A stretch of DNA of 64,000 nt from Thalassia testudinum (taxonomy: Eukaryota > Streptophyta > Magnoliopsida > Alismatales > Hydrocharitaceae). Positions 44,507 through 56,767 of this stretch are shown here, in pieces. The translations under genes and the position numbers were made by a program. How positions within the stretch are numbered: the first letter of the stretch is position 1; each line of letters starts with the position of its first letter. The stretch covers positions 39,215,001 through 39,279,000 of the forward strand of contig JAZHRO010000055.1 of the NCBI GenBank assembly GCA_037157565.1. The letters are read 5' to 3'. A model generated the notes under the pieces. The model was not told the DNA's origin. It saw only the letters and a list, made by a program, of their open reading frames with translations, and searched no databases.

Positions 44507-46367
44507 TGACAAGTCGATTTTCCGCTACGCGTTGTATTTAACTGGTGGAAAAATTGACTAATCAACAATAAAAATAACCACTCACAGAAGAGCGGGTCAT
44601 GTCCACAGGGAGGAAATTATGCAATAAACTCTTGATTATTTTGTATTCTTTCGGTTAAGTGCGAAATCCCTAGTCAAATTTGACATAAAATGCGATGGAA
44701 AGAAGATTCACAATAACTCAAAACCATAAGGGTATATGTGAAATTTTCCCTCACTGAAATCTTCAATAAATATATGATGATTTTATTTAATTTTCAATTG
44801 ACATATACAAGAGAAAATTGGTGCACATGTTAATCCCAAAACCAATCTTGAAACAGGTGAATAACAATAACGTGCATTTATCAGAAAGTATGAGTGTGCA
44901 TTCGCAATTTTGCCACAATAAAATAATAATAAATCAAAAATCAAATTTTGGCAATGGCAGCACCTGTAATAACTAATTGAAGGGAAAACAGACCTTTCAC
45001 TCTCTCTCCTCGTGTGAGAGATGGAACATCGGCGACGGAGCTGCTATAGGGGAAGGTTGATCGACGCGTGGGGATCACGATGACGGTAACAGAACGGCAA
45101 GAGGTGGCCGGTGGGCGGAGGAGGGCCTCCGACCTGTTGGAGGAGAAGACGACGGTCGTGTGTCTGGCTACACTGGGGTGCGTGCTTGCAGGGCGTTGGT
45201 GGTGAGGGTGAGCGCCTGCGGGAGGGGGCGTGCCTGCCTGCGGGGAGCGCTGGTGAAGTAAGGGCGCGTGCCTGCAGGTTTCTTGGTGAGGGTGCGGGCA
45301 GAGGTGATGGCGCTGCAGAGGGTTTCCTACGCGGGTGCGTGAGCGGGCTGAAGGGGGAAGCGCCTGCTGGCGTCAGTGGGGCGGTGCTAGCGCCTGTAGG
45401 GCCGGTTGGAGATGGGCGAGCGGGCGCCTGCAGGCTGCTTGGTGAGGGCACGGTAGGGGCGCGCAAGGTCTGAGCGCTGGAAGGTGCAAGTGTCTGCAGG
45501 TGCGAGTGGGGTAGAGCGGGCGCCTACAGGGCGGTTGGAGTAGGCTGGAAGGTGATGGTGTTGTGCAGATGCAGTGATGGCGCTGTGCGTGTGCGCACGG
45601 TGGAGGCGCTCCAGGGAGGCGCTGCGCGGGTACGGCCTGGCAGGTGGGGCACTGGCGCTGAAGCGGCGCTGGCTGGAGGCACTGGAGGTGGGCCTGCGGG
45701 TGCTGGAGGAGGGGAAACGCCTGTGTGGTAGCGTGCTGTAGGCGGGAGCCTGCAGGCTGCTTGGTGCGGGCGCAGGTGGGGCGGTGCGCTCTGCAGTGGA
45801 GAGCGCTAGAAGAGGGGGGTGCTTGCGGTGGAGGCTGTGGCTGGCGTGAAGGGCATGTAGAGAGTTGCCTGCGCGGGTGTGGTTTTGCCTTTAGGCGTGG
45901 CTGTAGGGGGAAGCTTGGTCCACAGTGCTCACGGATCCTGGATGATGGTTCCCCGCTAGGGGGGAAGAGAAAGATCCCCGCAAAGGGGAGAAAGATCCTC
46001 CTCTCCTGTGCTCCTCCTCCTCTTAACTCCTCTCTTCCGCGCTACCTAGGATTTTCAAAATCCCCTCTTAATTTTAGTCGACGGCCGTTTGCACTTGTTG
46101 AGGGTGGCCGGAGGATGGGGAAAAGATGGCCAGTTGTTTAGAGAGGGGAATTTACCCTCCCCTCCTTGTTCTTTTCCCCTTATTACTCCTGCAACATAAA
46201 AACATAAAATTATTACATATTAAGTTATAGAATGCTATAAAATAAATGTAAACTTAAATAATGATGCATGCAAACATTCTATAATTTAATTTAGTTATTA
46301 ACAAATCTAAAAGGTAAGATTAAAGTTAACTTAGGCGTAATAATAGTCTATTAAAATAGACTCATCA
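44507..46367 (-). mobile_element. 5' LTR of element M
   Basis: Plus-strand edges TGACAAGTCG and ...GACTCATCA. Pairs with 35452-37294. Confidence 0.92.
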
Positions 46368-46372
46368 GTTTC

Positions 46373-47638
46373 AACAAAAAAATCACATATCACAAAAACA
46401 CAAAAAAAAAGAAAAAATTCTTGAAAAAGAATAAAAAAATTTTGAGGGGAGAGAAAATTTTGAGGCCATATAAATTATGAGGAGAAAAATGGGAAAAATG
46501 AAAAATGTCAAAAAAGGGCACAAAATAAAAAGAAAAAGAAGAGATAGTCATTAGTAATAAATTAAGGAATTAACTAAGTTCTTGACCATATCAAGAAAAA
46601 GAAAATGAAAGGAAAAAGTGCTAATGAGACATAAAAGAGATTAGTAGGAACGCTGATCTTAGGTCTCTTGGGCTAGACTCCTAGGCTTAAAAATTCAAAT
46701 ATACGCTATGATCTGGATAATCCTTAAGAGGTTGGGGAAAATGCGAAGCTTAAGTATTAGGTCTAAGGCTTAGGGAGTATTCGGCTTCGTTATCTGACCT
46801 CTGGTTTGCAGGACTCAGTAACTTAAGCACCGCAATCCACACACAGTTTGGTTCAGTGCGCATAAGTATCAAAATCACGCAAAAGCGTTTAATTGTTCTA
46901 AAAAAGTTGCTTAGATTAGGAGTGGCCGATCAACACAAGTTGATTTGGAAGAGTTCCCGGTGTGGAGAGGCTGGAAAATTCTCCTCGAAGATGTGCAAAA
47001 ACATATCGTCTCCTTGGTGCTTGTCTCTTAGGATATTTACATATCCTATTGGGGGCATGTAAGCACCCTGTGCTGGTTCAGATGCCATGGGCAACATTAT
47101 CACGAAATGTCGATTGCTAGGGTTTGGATTTAGCTACAGAACACCATGGGTGGGATTACCTCGAAATCTTGAAAGTCAGGGTTCTGGGGGTTGCCATGGG
47201 CGGTGCTATCATAAAGCATCGATTGTCAGAAACCCTTCGAGGATTGATGATGGGGACTAGGAATCTGATACATACCATGTTGAGAAGCCAATCCGAAGCT
47301 AGAAATAAAAAGAAAAGAGAGAGAAACTCTCCAAACAAAGAAAATCCTTTATCTCTCTCTTACAAAAACGTACTGCAAACTAAACCAAGGCTAAATATGT
47401 TACAAGCACGGGTGCTTTAACCGCGGAGTCCAATGAACCTTAAGATAGTTCCTATGGGCCTTAAAATCCTTCGCGGCGGACTGAGGCTAGAGCTGGTCAG
47501 GTCCGGATCTTGGTTGGTACATGGAGTACCTCTATGACTACTATCGGCATTCTAACCTAATCAAAAGTGGAAAGCACTCATCACAATTTTTGAACATCAA
47601 GGAACTCATGGTCTAGAATCGAAGCTAAAACCTTAAAA
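46373..47638 (+). other. 3' untranslated region of element A (distal part)
   Basis: It resumes after element M with an A-rich stretch (46380-46620), as is common after pol in Athila-like elements, and leads to the polypurine tract. No env-like frame is visible. Short frames at 46856-47062 and 47124-47420 lack any recognisable motif. Confidence 0.65.
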
Positions 47639-47675
47639 TTTTGCTAAGGGACTAGCAAAAGCTAGGCATGGGATA
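47639..47675 (+). promoter_or_regulatory. Polypurine tract with hairpin, element A
   Basis: TTTTGCTA-AGGGA-CTAGCAAAA, with TTTTGCTA/TAGCAAAA arms, then GCTAGGCATGGGATA directly before the LTR. Confidence 0.85.
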
Positions 47676-50389
47676 TGATGGGAACACCATCATGAGTCCT
47701 AACTATCTCATTTTGACCCAAAAAAGAAAACAAAAGCTCTTACATAACCAACTGGAGGTCCTAATTCACTGAATAACCTTTCTGAGAGAAAAGCAAGAAA
47801 CATGGGGTAAAACTGTAATTTTACCATTGGAGTATAATAACAAATTTTCTCAAGGGCTAAACACAGGTCCAATGGTCTTTACAAGATAAAAAGTGGGTTG
47901 GTTCAAATAGAAAAGGGTTCGTGTGAATGCTGGGAATTAAATGACTTCTTATAACTTTAAAATAGACCCACTTGATTTAATAAGGTTATGGTCAGAATAA
48001 AATTCACCTAAACCCTCTAAAAATCATATAAAAATATTCTCGAGGGTTTAGAACCTTCAATTTGGCCATTGGAACCTATTTTGACCTAAAATGGGGTCTC
48101 AGACAAATATTTGCCCTAAATTAGGTTTTTGCATAAATTTACCAGTCAAACGTGGTCAAACCCAAAATACAACCTCACCATTGTATTCCTTAAGTCCAAA
48201 TTAGGTTTGTACCAAAATTTGGACCTAAGGGGAACTCATCTTCACCCACTTTGCAAACAGGTCCGACCCAATTTCATTTCTACCCCCAGATTTAAAAACC
48301 CTTACATTTGACCCCCTAGCTTCTTCTTCATTCTTTGCAATTAGATCCCTCCACCGTTATAGCGAAGGGAATCCTACTCTGGCGAGATTGCAAGGGTGAT
48401 TTCTCCCTGATCTCTCAGAGAATCCCCTTCAAAATTGAAAGGGAGATTCTCTGAGAAATCTCCTCCAATGTGAACCTAATTTGAGGCCCTACTTGGTACC
48501 CAATCTCTCATGCGAACGTATGAGAGATTTGGGTGTCTTTCGAGTAACCATCGACGACGAACATACCTTGCTTGGAATCTTGGCTTCTAATCACAAATCC
48601 ACCCTCAGAAGCCTATTTAAGAGACCCCAAATCACCCCGCATCTCCTAAGCTTGAAATTGACCGAGAAAATCCCTCAAATTTGTCTCTCCTCCCCCAACC
48701 GGTTCGCTTATCAAGCTTCGGTGACCTTCCTTGATTTCCCTCGTCATCTAGCCACAATACCGGTGGCAGATTTTTCTCTCTCATGTTCATCCGCGTTGCG
48801 CAGTACCCGTCGATGCCTCTGCATCCCCTTCGTCCTCGCCGACCACCTTCTCTGAGCACCTTCGTCTTCGGCATCGGCGATATGAGCCAAATGCCATCCC
48901 TGCCTCCCCCTTCGTCTCTTCACTCTCAGATAAGTCCTCTCACTCTCTATATTTTTCCCTCTTTATTTCCCTCGAATGACCACTATCGCACTCTGCCACC
49001 ATCATCCCCTTCACCTTATGCCACCACTCTGGCGAGTTCGCTCCACCTCCACAGACCATCTCCCTCCTTGCCGACTGGTCCATAAGCTCCACCCCGACTC
49101 ACTGAACATAACCCCTCACTCCATACACTCCGCCACTCACCCACAAGCGCCCCCAAACACACCCACTTACACGGCCACAGTGTGCCCTGGGCATGCTCCC
49201 ACAGGCGGTCCCACTCCACGTCAACCACCGCAGCACACTTGCCATGCCTCGGCGAAGCCTCCTGAACATTGTGATGTGGCTGCAAGGCTGTTTGCGTGGT
49301 TTCAGGTACAGGGGCTCACCACCATTGAAGCGAAGCTCGAAGCAAGCTTGCAGCTGCTCTAGGCTCAGTCCCAGTTTGCGTGGGATACACTTGCGCACAA
49401 CTCCAAGCATCTAATTGGTGTTGAAGGCTGAAGCTGCAGCTGCAATTGAATGAAGCATCTCTGCTGTAGACGCACGCGAGGAAAGTGGGTAGATAGTCCC
49501 ACCTCTGAAACTTTTGGCGCACTGCAGCCGCATAAGTTGAATTTCGGTGTTAAGCTCTTCGCCTCCTACTCACGAGGTGAGGTCCCCTCTCATTCGACCC
49601 GACGCCTCGTCCGTGACCACACCCCGTGGGCCTGGTGATCCAACCGACCTAGCACACCTTGCCCAGCACCGCATGCCGGTGGGCCTAGTCCCAGGAGCGT
49701 ACTCGACCCGATTACTCGAGAAAGTGGCTCTGGGAGAGCAAACCTAAGAGAGAAAGAAGAGAAGAGAGCTCGCGTGGGTAGGGGTAGGTTTTGCTTTGCA
49801 GAGGAAGGAAAAGAGAAGAAGAAGGAGGAAGCCGAAGTCAGAAGCTAACGAAAAAGAGGAGGAGCTGAAGGAAGAAAGAAGGTAGCTGGCAGAGAAAGAG
49901 AAAGAAAAGAAGAAGCTGAAGGAAGAAGAAGGCTAAAGCCAGAGAACAGAGCAAGGAAAGCAGAGGAAGAGAAAGGCTAAGGCAAGAAATCAAAAGAAGA
50001 GAAAGAAAGAAGAAGAAGCTTGAAAGCAGCCACCAGAGACAGAGAAGAGAAAAGAAGAAGCAGAAGAAAGAAGGAAGATCAAGCACTGTAGCATCCACAT
50101 TTTAAGGCATCTGATTAACAAATCAGACGTCTAATTTTGTGCTTATTCACATTCATTGATTTCTTTAATATCCTTGTGCTTACATTTATCTTTTTGCACT
50201 ATAACATTGATTTTTATTGCATATTATATTCAAATTCTCAAGTTGTGATCTTGATTTCTAAACCCTAATTTGCTCCCTGTGTTCGACCTCGAACTTTAAA
50301 ATTCGAGTGATAAATTGTATTTATTTTGAATGCTTTTTCGATTATACTACAACGGGACTTTTCTAAAACTCGATCGAGCACTCTTAACA
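47676..50389 (+). mobile_element. 3' LTR of element A
   Basis: TGATGGGAACACC to CTCTTAACA, collinear with the 5' LTR. TATTTAA at 48614, purine-rich tract 49745-50090, hairpin 50108-50129, U5 motif 50274-50291. Followed directly by the element D integrase. Confidence 0.92.
50108..50129. repeat. Conserved hairpin in A-family LTR (copy 3)
   Basis: CATCTGATT, AACA, AATCAGACG. Absent from the partner LTR at the matching place (about 28240). Confidence 0.75.
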
Positions 50390-51427
50390 GTGTTGTAATG
50401 TAGATTCTTTTGGCCCTCCCTTCATCAGGATGCGCACAACTACACTAAGCGTTGCACTAGGTGCTAATTGCTAGGGTCAATGTCACGTTGCAACATGATG
50501 CCCTTGGAACCCATCCTAATTGCAGAAATTTGACATTTGGGGAATTGATTTTATGGGTCCCTTTCCTCCATCCAACGGTTTCTAGTACATCCTTGTTGCA
50601 GTTGATTATGTCTCGAAATGGATTGAGACTATTCTCGCGCACCATGCTGACCATGTCATTACAACCAAATTCGTCAAAGACATCTTTGCGTGCTTTGGGA
50701 TCCCTCAAGCCATTATTTCGGATGGAGGAAGTCATTTCACCCATTCGTCTTTTTGGGCACTTTTGAGGAAATGCGGGGTCCACCACCGTATTGCTTCTCC
50801 ATATCATCCTCAAACGAACGGCCTGGCTAAGGTGTCGAACTAGCAAATCAAGCAAATCCTCCATAAAACGGTTCGACCTAACCGTAAGGATTGGTCTGAC
50901 AAGCTGGTTGACGCTTTATGGGTGTATCAGACGGCCTTCAAGGCTCCCCTTAGTATGTCTCCGCATAGGATTATTTTCGGGAAGTCTTGTCACTTGCCCA
51001 TAGAGTTGGAGCATCGCGCTTATTGGGTGGTTCACTAATGTAACCTCGACCCAAACCTATGTGGTTGAAAAAGGAAACTCCAACTCCAAGAATTAGAAGA
51101 GCTACATTGTGAAGCCTATGACTCTGCCTTGACATTTAAACTACGAACCAAGGCCTTTCACGACAATTGCATTAGGCGGAAGGAGTTTGAGCCATCACGG
51201 CAGGTTTGGCTTTATAATGCCCGGCTCAAATTCTTTGTAGGAAAACTGAAGTCCAAATGGACTGGTCCTTTCCTGGTCTTGAGACCTTTTTCCAATGGAG
51301 CCGTCAAGATAAAAGATCCTAAATCTGGGCATAAATTTATGGTTAATGGGCAGTGGTTGAAACCGTATGTCACTAGTGAGCCTGCCCCCGTTGGTGAAAT
51401 AGTTGCCCTGCTAGAGGGTAACTAGCC
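50390..51427 (+). pseudogene. Element D integrase (start missing)
   Basis: It begins inside the zinc finger (CRFFWPSLHQDAHNYTKRCTRC). The core shows [13 protein letters not shown] and ISDGGSHFTH with the second Asp. The first-Asp region near 50530 is frameshifted. The catalytic Glu position reads TNGLAKVSN, so it is Lys as in element A, with a TAG two codons later. The C-terminal GKLKSKWTGPFLVLRPFSNG is well conserved and the frame ends VALLEGN at 51425. No chromodomain. Confidence 0.88.
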
Positions 51428-51465
51428 TGTGCCTCACTTCGAGTCCAGTTGGGGACGTTAAATTT

Positions 51466-51700
51466 AGCGCTCGTTGTGAGGCACCCCAACAATCCTTTCA
51501 CTCTCACTCCATATTTCATTTACTTCACTTCACTTTACGTCACTTCACTTCACATTACTTTTCACCACCCACCATCCGCCCACCCATCCACCCTGCTTTA
51601 TACCTTGCACTCACCTTTGCACCAAGACCGTTTAATCCTGTCTAACCCTTTTTGCATGCATATGAGGTCATAGCATGATTTGCCATGGGGGGGGGGGATA
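51466..51700 (+). other. Post-pol module of element D
   Basis: AGCGCTCGTTGTGAGGCACCCC (51466-51487) is a decayed version of the GGGAGGCAACCC hairpin. TATGAGGTCATAGC and CCATGGGGGGGGGGG (G-run 51687-51697) follow. Confidence 0.55.
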
Positions 51701-52886
51701 GGCATCATAGGATTTAGGCATTATATGGGTATTTTGCAGATTCTTGTCCATTATACATATCCATCTATAGTATATATATATATATAGCCTAATTGAAAAA
51801 TTCATAAAAATTAAAGATCTTGAAAATTTTAAAAAAAATTTACAAAACACAAAAAATTCATAAAAAAATGAAAATTTAAAAATTGAAAATGTTTTCAAAA
51901 GTGTTTGGCTATAATATGAAAGTTGAAGCAAAAATAAAATAAGTGTTTATAGACATTCAACCTTTGCTTTAAAGACTTTCCAGGCCATAAAAGCTTAATT
52001 CGCTCAGGCTTTGGCTTAATACTCTCGAGCATTGACAAGATAGACCAAGACCTCTCCTAACTTAGGACGTGTTTTTGTATCTGAGTCACCAGTACAGGAT
52101 TTATTGGTTTTCTTTTGCTTGAACGTCTAAGTAACCTTGGTTCACACTACACAAAGCTGGGAAAGACCAAATGAACGTAAGATCCAACCCTTGTGTTCAT
52201 TAAGGAAGGTGGAGTCCTTACCTATGCATGCAGGTAGAGTTTTTATCCTAGTTTTTAGTCTTGTGTATAGGAAAAACTCTTTTCATCTAAGTTCTTACCC
52301 ACCAAATAAGTGTACTCTACCAAATAAAGTTGTAAGAGACATACTGACATTTGCTAAAAAAAAAGGACATTCTTTTGAATAAGTCAGTATGTTCTCCAGC
52401 TTCCTGTAAATTCTTCCATCAAAAATTTTTTAGGGTGTATTACAAATACCCTGTTTCCACCAAATATTCTTTGAGCCCCAACATAATAAGAGTTGGGTTG
52501 AGTCTTTCCTCATTTTTGAGAGTAAATCCGAAGGCATAAGCTGAAGTTGGGACCAACCTAGACTTAAAAAGGCATGAAACCCCAGGCCTGAGTCTTAATG
52601 TTCATTTGGTTAGTCTTGATTAATCACTAAGCACGAACCATAATGGACCTCCTAGCTTTCGAGTTTTGCAGAACCCTCTGAGTTATGGAAATCGCACTTA
52701 AGTTTTAAATATCAAGAGTACTTTTTAGTCGAGAGATGGTCTATGTTATGTAAGACTTGAGTTCTGATAGTCTTCTTTGCAATTGGTTCTCACAAAGTCC
52801 AACTGATAAACACATTAAAATTGCTTCAGAAAAATCTTCAGCTTAAGATCACTTCTAAACAATACTACCTTACTATTAAATAAGTA
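51701..52886 (+). other. 3' untranslated region of element D
   Basis: Starts with an A/T-rich stretch (51770-51950) and carries no convincing frame up to the polypurine tract. Confidence 0.65.
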
Positions 52887-52923
52887 TTTTGCTAGGGACT
52901 AACAAAAGATAGGTATGGGAGTA
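52887..52923 (+). promoter_or_regulatory. Polypurine tract with hairpin, element D
   Basis: TTTTGCTAG-GGA-CTAACAAAA then GATAGGTATGGGAGTA, LTR start TGATTACGC at 52924. Confidence 0.85.
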
Positions 52924-53235
52924 TGATTACGCAGCAATACACGCTTGTAATTAGGCCATCTTATACTATTTCCTAACGTTACGCATTTAGATTAGGTAGT
53001 TATGCATGCATTATGTAAATATTTGCATTTGTACATTTTATGGAGAGGAAGATAGAGAGAGAGGTTGAGCTCCCATTTCATTCATTTTATCCCTTCATAT
53101 TCTACCACTTATTCCACCATATAACACCCAACACCACCTACATTAATTTCCATAACACCCTAAGTGCCTACTTATAAAAATCCCAAAATATCCCTAACAA
53201 CACTTATCCCCACCCGCCACCCTCGTTCCCTCACC

Positions 53236-53242
53236 TATAAAA
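53236..53242 (+). promoter_or_regulatory. Probable TATA box of the D LTR
   Basis: TATAAAA about 310 bases into the LTR, followed by a CT-rich leader. Confidence 0.55.
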
Positions 53243-53404
53243 CCTTCACTACCCCTTGCGTGCGGAGGGTCGACCTCCACCTCCACCAACAGTAATCCAC
53301 CCCTCCCACAGATGCACACACTCATATTCCCTCATGACTGCACAGCCACTCCTCAGCTGGCCTCTTCACCTCTGAGCTCTCCTCTCTCCCTCTCTTCCCC
53401 TCCT

Positions 53405-56208
53405 TGTTAAGACCTGTGCTGTTTAAGCCTTTTAAGATGTCTGGTAAGGCGTCTGGACTGAGGGTCGGATGTCTAGACTCATTCCCAGACGTCTGAAAAT
53501 CGAAAATCTCGAGTACGAACTCGCGTCTGCGCTCGTGCTGTGCGCAGACAGTACCCCTCATTTTTCCTCCTTCTTCTCTGTCTCTTCCATTCCCTACAAA
53601 ACCCTAACACCAGCCTTACATAAACCCCTCCTCCACCTTTGTTTCCCCCACTTCGCAGCCACCTTCCTTCTTCCCTCCAGCGAGAGCAGCAGAGCAAGTG
53701 AGAGAGCGGGAGTGGCGTGAGAAGGGGAGGAGCAGCATGAGAGGGAGAGAAGTTGAGCTTGCAAGCTCTCGTGGGAGCTTGCCGGTGAGCGCACGGTCGG
53801 AGCGACGCGTGCGTAAGGCGGAGGTGTGCGTCGAGGAGGTCCTCCTCGACACTGCTGCAGCCGGAGCTGCAGGCGAGCGGGCGCAGCCACGCGTGGTGCG
53901 AGAGGGTGGAAGCAAGTTCTGGTTCTGGGCTTTTCCCAGAATCAGACGTATGGAGTGACGTCCATACGACGTAGCTGACGTCTGGAGGAGGTTTCAGACG
54001 TTTGAGGAGGAAGTCTCGCAAAGGTACATCTCTTTGCAGATACGGCCATGCAGGCCGCTCCGCCGATACACCTTTTTCATGCCCGATTTGGGAAGATTCG
54101 GTTCTGCTTGCAGGATTCGCTTCGGGAAGGCGTGGGACACGCCCTCCCACACATTTCAGATGTCTGGGCGACATACCAGACGACGGGAAGCGCTTCCAGA
54201 CGTTCGGAAAGGTGGTCGGACGTCCGGAGCTGGGTCCAAACGGTCCGGAAGAGTTCCTGGACGCCTGAGGATTGGTGCAGAGGCTTAGGTATGATATTGG
54301 ACCCTTTTAAGACGTCTGGAAGGTGTTCCAGACGTCTGATTTGAGTCATAAACATTATTTTTGACCAGTTTAGGGTCCGTTTGAGGTCTGTTTTCCGCAA
54401 ATAAGATACCGATGTTTTCCGTATGAATTCCTCTACTTGTTAGAAGACTTTCTATACTATTTTGAGTATTCTCTTGTGATTGATCCTTGTGATAGGACTT
54501 CATTCCGTTGCGGGTTCGGAGCTTGCTAAGGCACGTGAACCTGCCGTTCAAGCCCCCACTACTCCTAGGTTTACTGGTAGAGTGGCTTCCCCTAATTTAA
54601 ATACAAACCTGAGTGCATGTGTGGAATGAATGATTAGAACCTAGGATATGGCATGAATCCTAGGACTGGAAATACTGGAATGTCTGTATTGAATGAAAGG
54701 ATTGCAGTCTTGAATGAGTAGATAGAATGATAACAATTGCCTATAAATGAATAACAGTTGCCTGCGAAATATGTAGTACTTGTGCTAGTTAACTGTTGAA
54801 TGTAACTTTCCTATCGCAGACGTGAAATGACATAATATGAGCTGCATGTATATAAATTGGAAATGGAAAGGTGAATGTTGGAAACACGAGCTACCTGTGA
54901 ATAACCTGAATATGGAAATGTGAATGATAGAATTACAATTTACATGTGTATAACCTGAGAATGGAAATAGAAATGATGAAACCTGGTATGGAATGGCCTG
55001 AGGAATATGAGCATGAACCCTACGCGGGATTAGGAGTAGAGCTCCTGGAAATAAATGGAATGGAATTGGAAATGTGAGTGGGGAAGTAAGTTGGCCCTTG
55101 AGTATGGAGTATCAAGGAGAGCGACTGTCCCCCTATTTAGTGCAGAACGGAGCTAGCCGCCCTTGGGTTGGGACCCGGGGTTAGGATTGACCACTCTGTA
55201 CCGACTTCTTAGCCCTCGCGTACACAGTACTGGGGAGAGCTACTAGTGTAAGGAGGGAGCTAACCACCCCACGAGGCCTGGGGTTTAGCTAGCCACCCTA
55301 CACCGACTTGTTAGGCCCATTGGGAAAACCAAGGTAGTCAGGCGAGGGTGCATGGACTGTGGAGGGGCAAGACCCCTGTTTGGTTCTTAGGGGCTAGACT
55401 CCTGTTACTGAGAGGGCTATGCCCTATATTGGTTCCGTGCTGTGCTTTGGGCGCATCCGCTAATGGAAATGACTGACCGCGTGCCAGTGCGGGATAGCTA
55501 TCCGTGCGCTTATCGCGCGTGCCGTAGTCACCGTTATGTTTGTCTATGACCTTGGGGTGGTTGACTGGGTGTAGGATCACCATGGGGGACTCTCTTGGCT
55601 AGGAGAGCACCACGTGTGCCTTCTACTCTTCGGAAAATACTGCAATCAAGATTGTTCCCACGAGGAACATTCGAGATCAAGAAAGAGACCTGATAAATAA
55701 ACCAAGTGGTGAAAGAAAGAATAATTAGGTAAAGAAAGAAAGAAATTGAAAAACAATAGCTTCCTGTCCACCTTTAATGCTTTAGCTAGTTGGTTGCCAC
55801 TCTACTCAGCGTTTGCTGACGTTTTGTACTCATAACCTCTTTTCAAGTCCAGGTGTTGAGCAGCCAGAGCCTACGGCTGCAGAGGGTGCTGGGCCCTGTA
55901 GACCCAGTAGTTGTGGCTTCTTTGTTACTTCTTTCTGTTGTAGTGAGTAGTCTCTTGCATCTTTGTACTCTTACATTATGTACTTTATATTCTTGTACAT
56001 GGTTACTTTTCTACTGTTGTGGTGGTGTGTATTGTAATAGTTTTACTTCTTTACTGCTGTACTTTTGTTACTGTTAGTTGCTTAGTATAGTGAATGTGGT
56101 TTACTTTCTTGCTTTTTGGTTACTTTCTCGTTGGACGACTGGGTCTTGGGATCAGTCGAGTCGGTTCAGTCTCATGTCCTGTAGGGATTCGGGAACCGGG
56201 TCGTAACA
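53405..56208 (+). mobile_element. K2: solo LTR of the Tekay-like family
   Basis: TGTTAAGACC to ...GGGTCGTAACA, about 2.8 kb, plus orientation. Flanks CTCCT (53400-53404) and CTCCA (56209-56213) match at four of five bases, consistent with an insertion duplication. Shares the CAGACGTCTG-like repeats (53437-54340), the inverted repeat 53919-53945 and the whole right half with K1 and K3. Frames at 53479-54174 are artefacts. Confidence 0.88.
53919..53945. repeat. Inverted repeat in K2 LTR
   Basis: CTGGTTCTGGG and CCCAGAATCAG around CTTTT. One G-T-type mismatch. Counterpart of 16749-16775. Confidence 0.85.
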
Positions 56209-56744
56209 CTCCACTCTTAGTATTCTCTCACGAGTTGAGAGGCACACTGAGAATAGAGGAGTTTTCTCTCATGGTTGCAACCACCACGGTGAGAGCGCAC
56301 CATCGTCTAGCTCATTGCGAGCAGGTAGATGTGGTGCTTCTCTTAGCTTTTGTAAAGTTATTTCATTATTTTCGTTTCATTTTGTTTGATGACATTAGTG
56401 CAGCAGTGAGCTCGAAAGCTTGATCTGCTCCTTAACAGGGCCTTCACAGCACCGACGCTCGAGTTCACGCACCCTCCAGCCGATTGCCATCCATTCCCCA
56501 CCTTCACTGTGCACTCTCTCTTCCCCTCTTCATTGGCTAAGTGAGAAACTTAGCCGGTGAAGAATCGCGTGAGCCGGTGCACTTTGCCCCTGTCACTGTT
56601 CACATGCTCTCTCATCGCTACAGTGGGTGACTGGCCATTCGTCAGTTAATTGGTCATTCGCTCTCTCCTCACACCAACTGCCTCCAGCCAGTTTCACCTG
56701 CTCAACCTTTCATCCATGTCCTTATGCAAGTCGTACGCCGCCCG

Positions 56745-56767
56745 CCCCCCCCCCCCCCCCCCCCCCC
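56745..56767. repeat. Poly-C run of 23
   Basis: Uninterrupted C run in the D LTR, next to CA/TA repeats (56770-57020). Confidence 0.95.

Larger units (their letters stand above)
35452..46367 (-). mobile_element. Element M: complete non-autonomous LTR retrotransposon
   Basis: LTRs at 35452-37294 and 44507-46367 (about 1.85 kb) flank, on the minus strand, a primer site (44503-44486), leader, Tyr/Pro-rich and acidic ORF, post-ORF hairpin and G-run, and polypurine tract (37333-37295). It lies in the 3' untranslated region of element A. No pol domain is present. A solo LTR (40144-42586) splits its ORF. Confidence 0.92.
35447..46372. repeat. Target-site duplication around element M
   Basis: ATTTC at 35447-35451 and GTTTC at 46368-46372, four of five bases matching, flank the M LTR edges. 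Confidence 0.7.
25790..50389 (+). mobile_element. Element A: Athila-like Ty3/gypsy retrotransposon with both LTRs
   Basis: LTRs at 25790-28501 and 47676-50389 (about 2.7 kb each) enclose a primer site, leader, gag, protease, RT, RNase H, integrase, a 3' untranslated region and a polypurine tract. Element M (35452-46367) interrupts the 3' region. Many stops disable it. There is no target-site duplication: the left flank is CCCTT and the right flank GTGTT. The host element D lacks about 1.2 kb between the two flanks. Confidence 0.92.

Noticed and set aside
46856..47420. Possible env-like gene between integrase and 3' LTR of element A
   Set aside because: Frames of 68 and 98 residues show no signal peptide, membrane segment or similarity between A and D. 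The region reads as untranslated sequence.
53479..54174. 231-residue open frame, minus strand
   Set aside because: It lies in the K2 solo LTR across the palindrome cluster. No motif is present, and the frame is not kept in K1 or K3.
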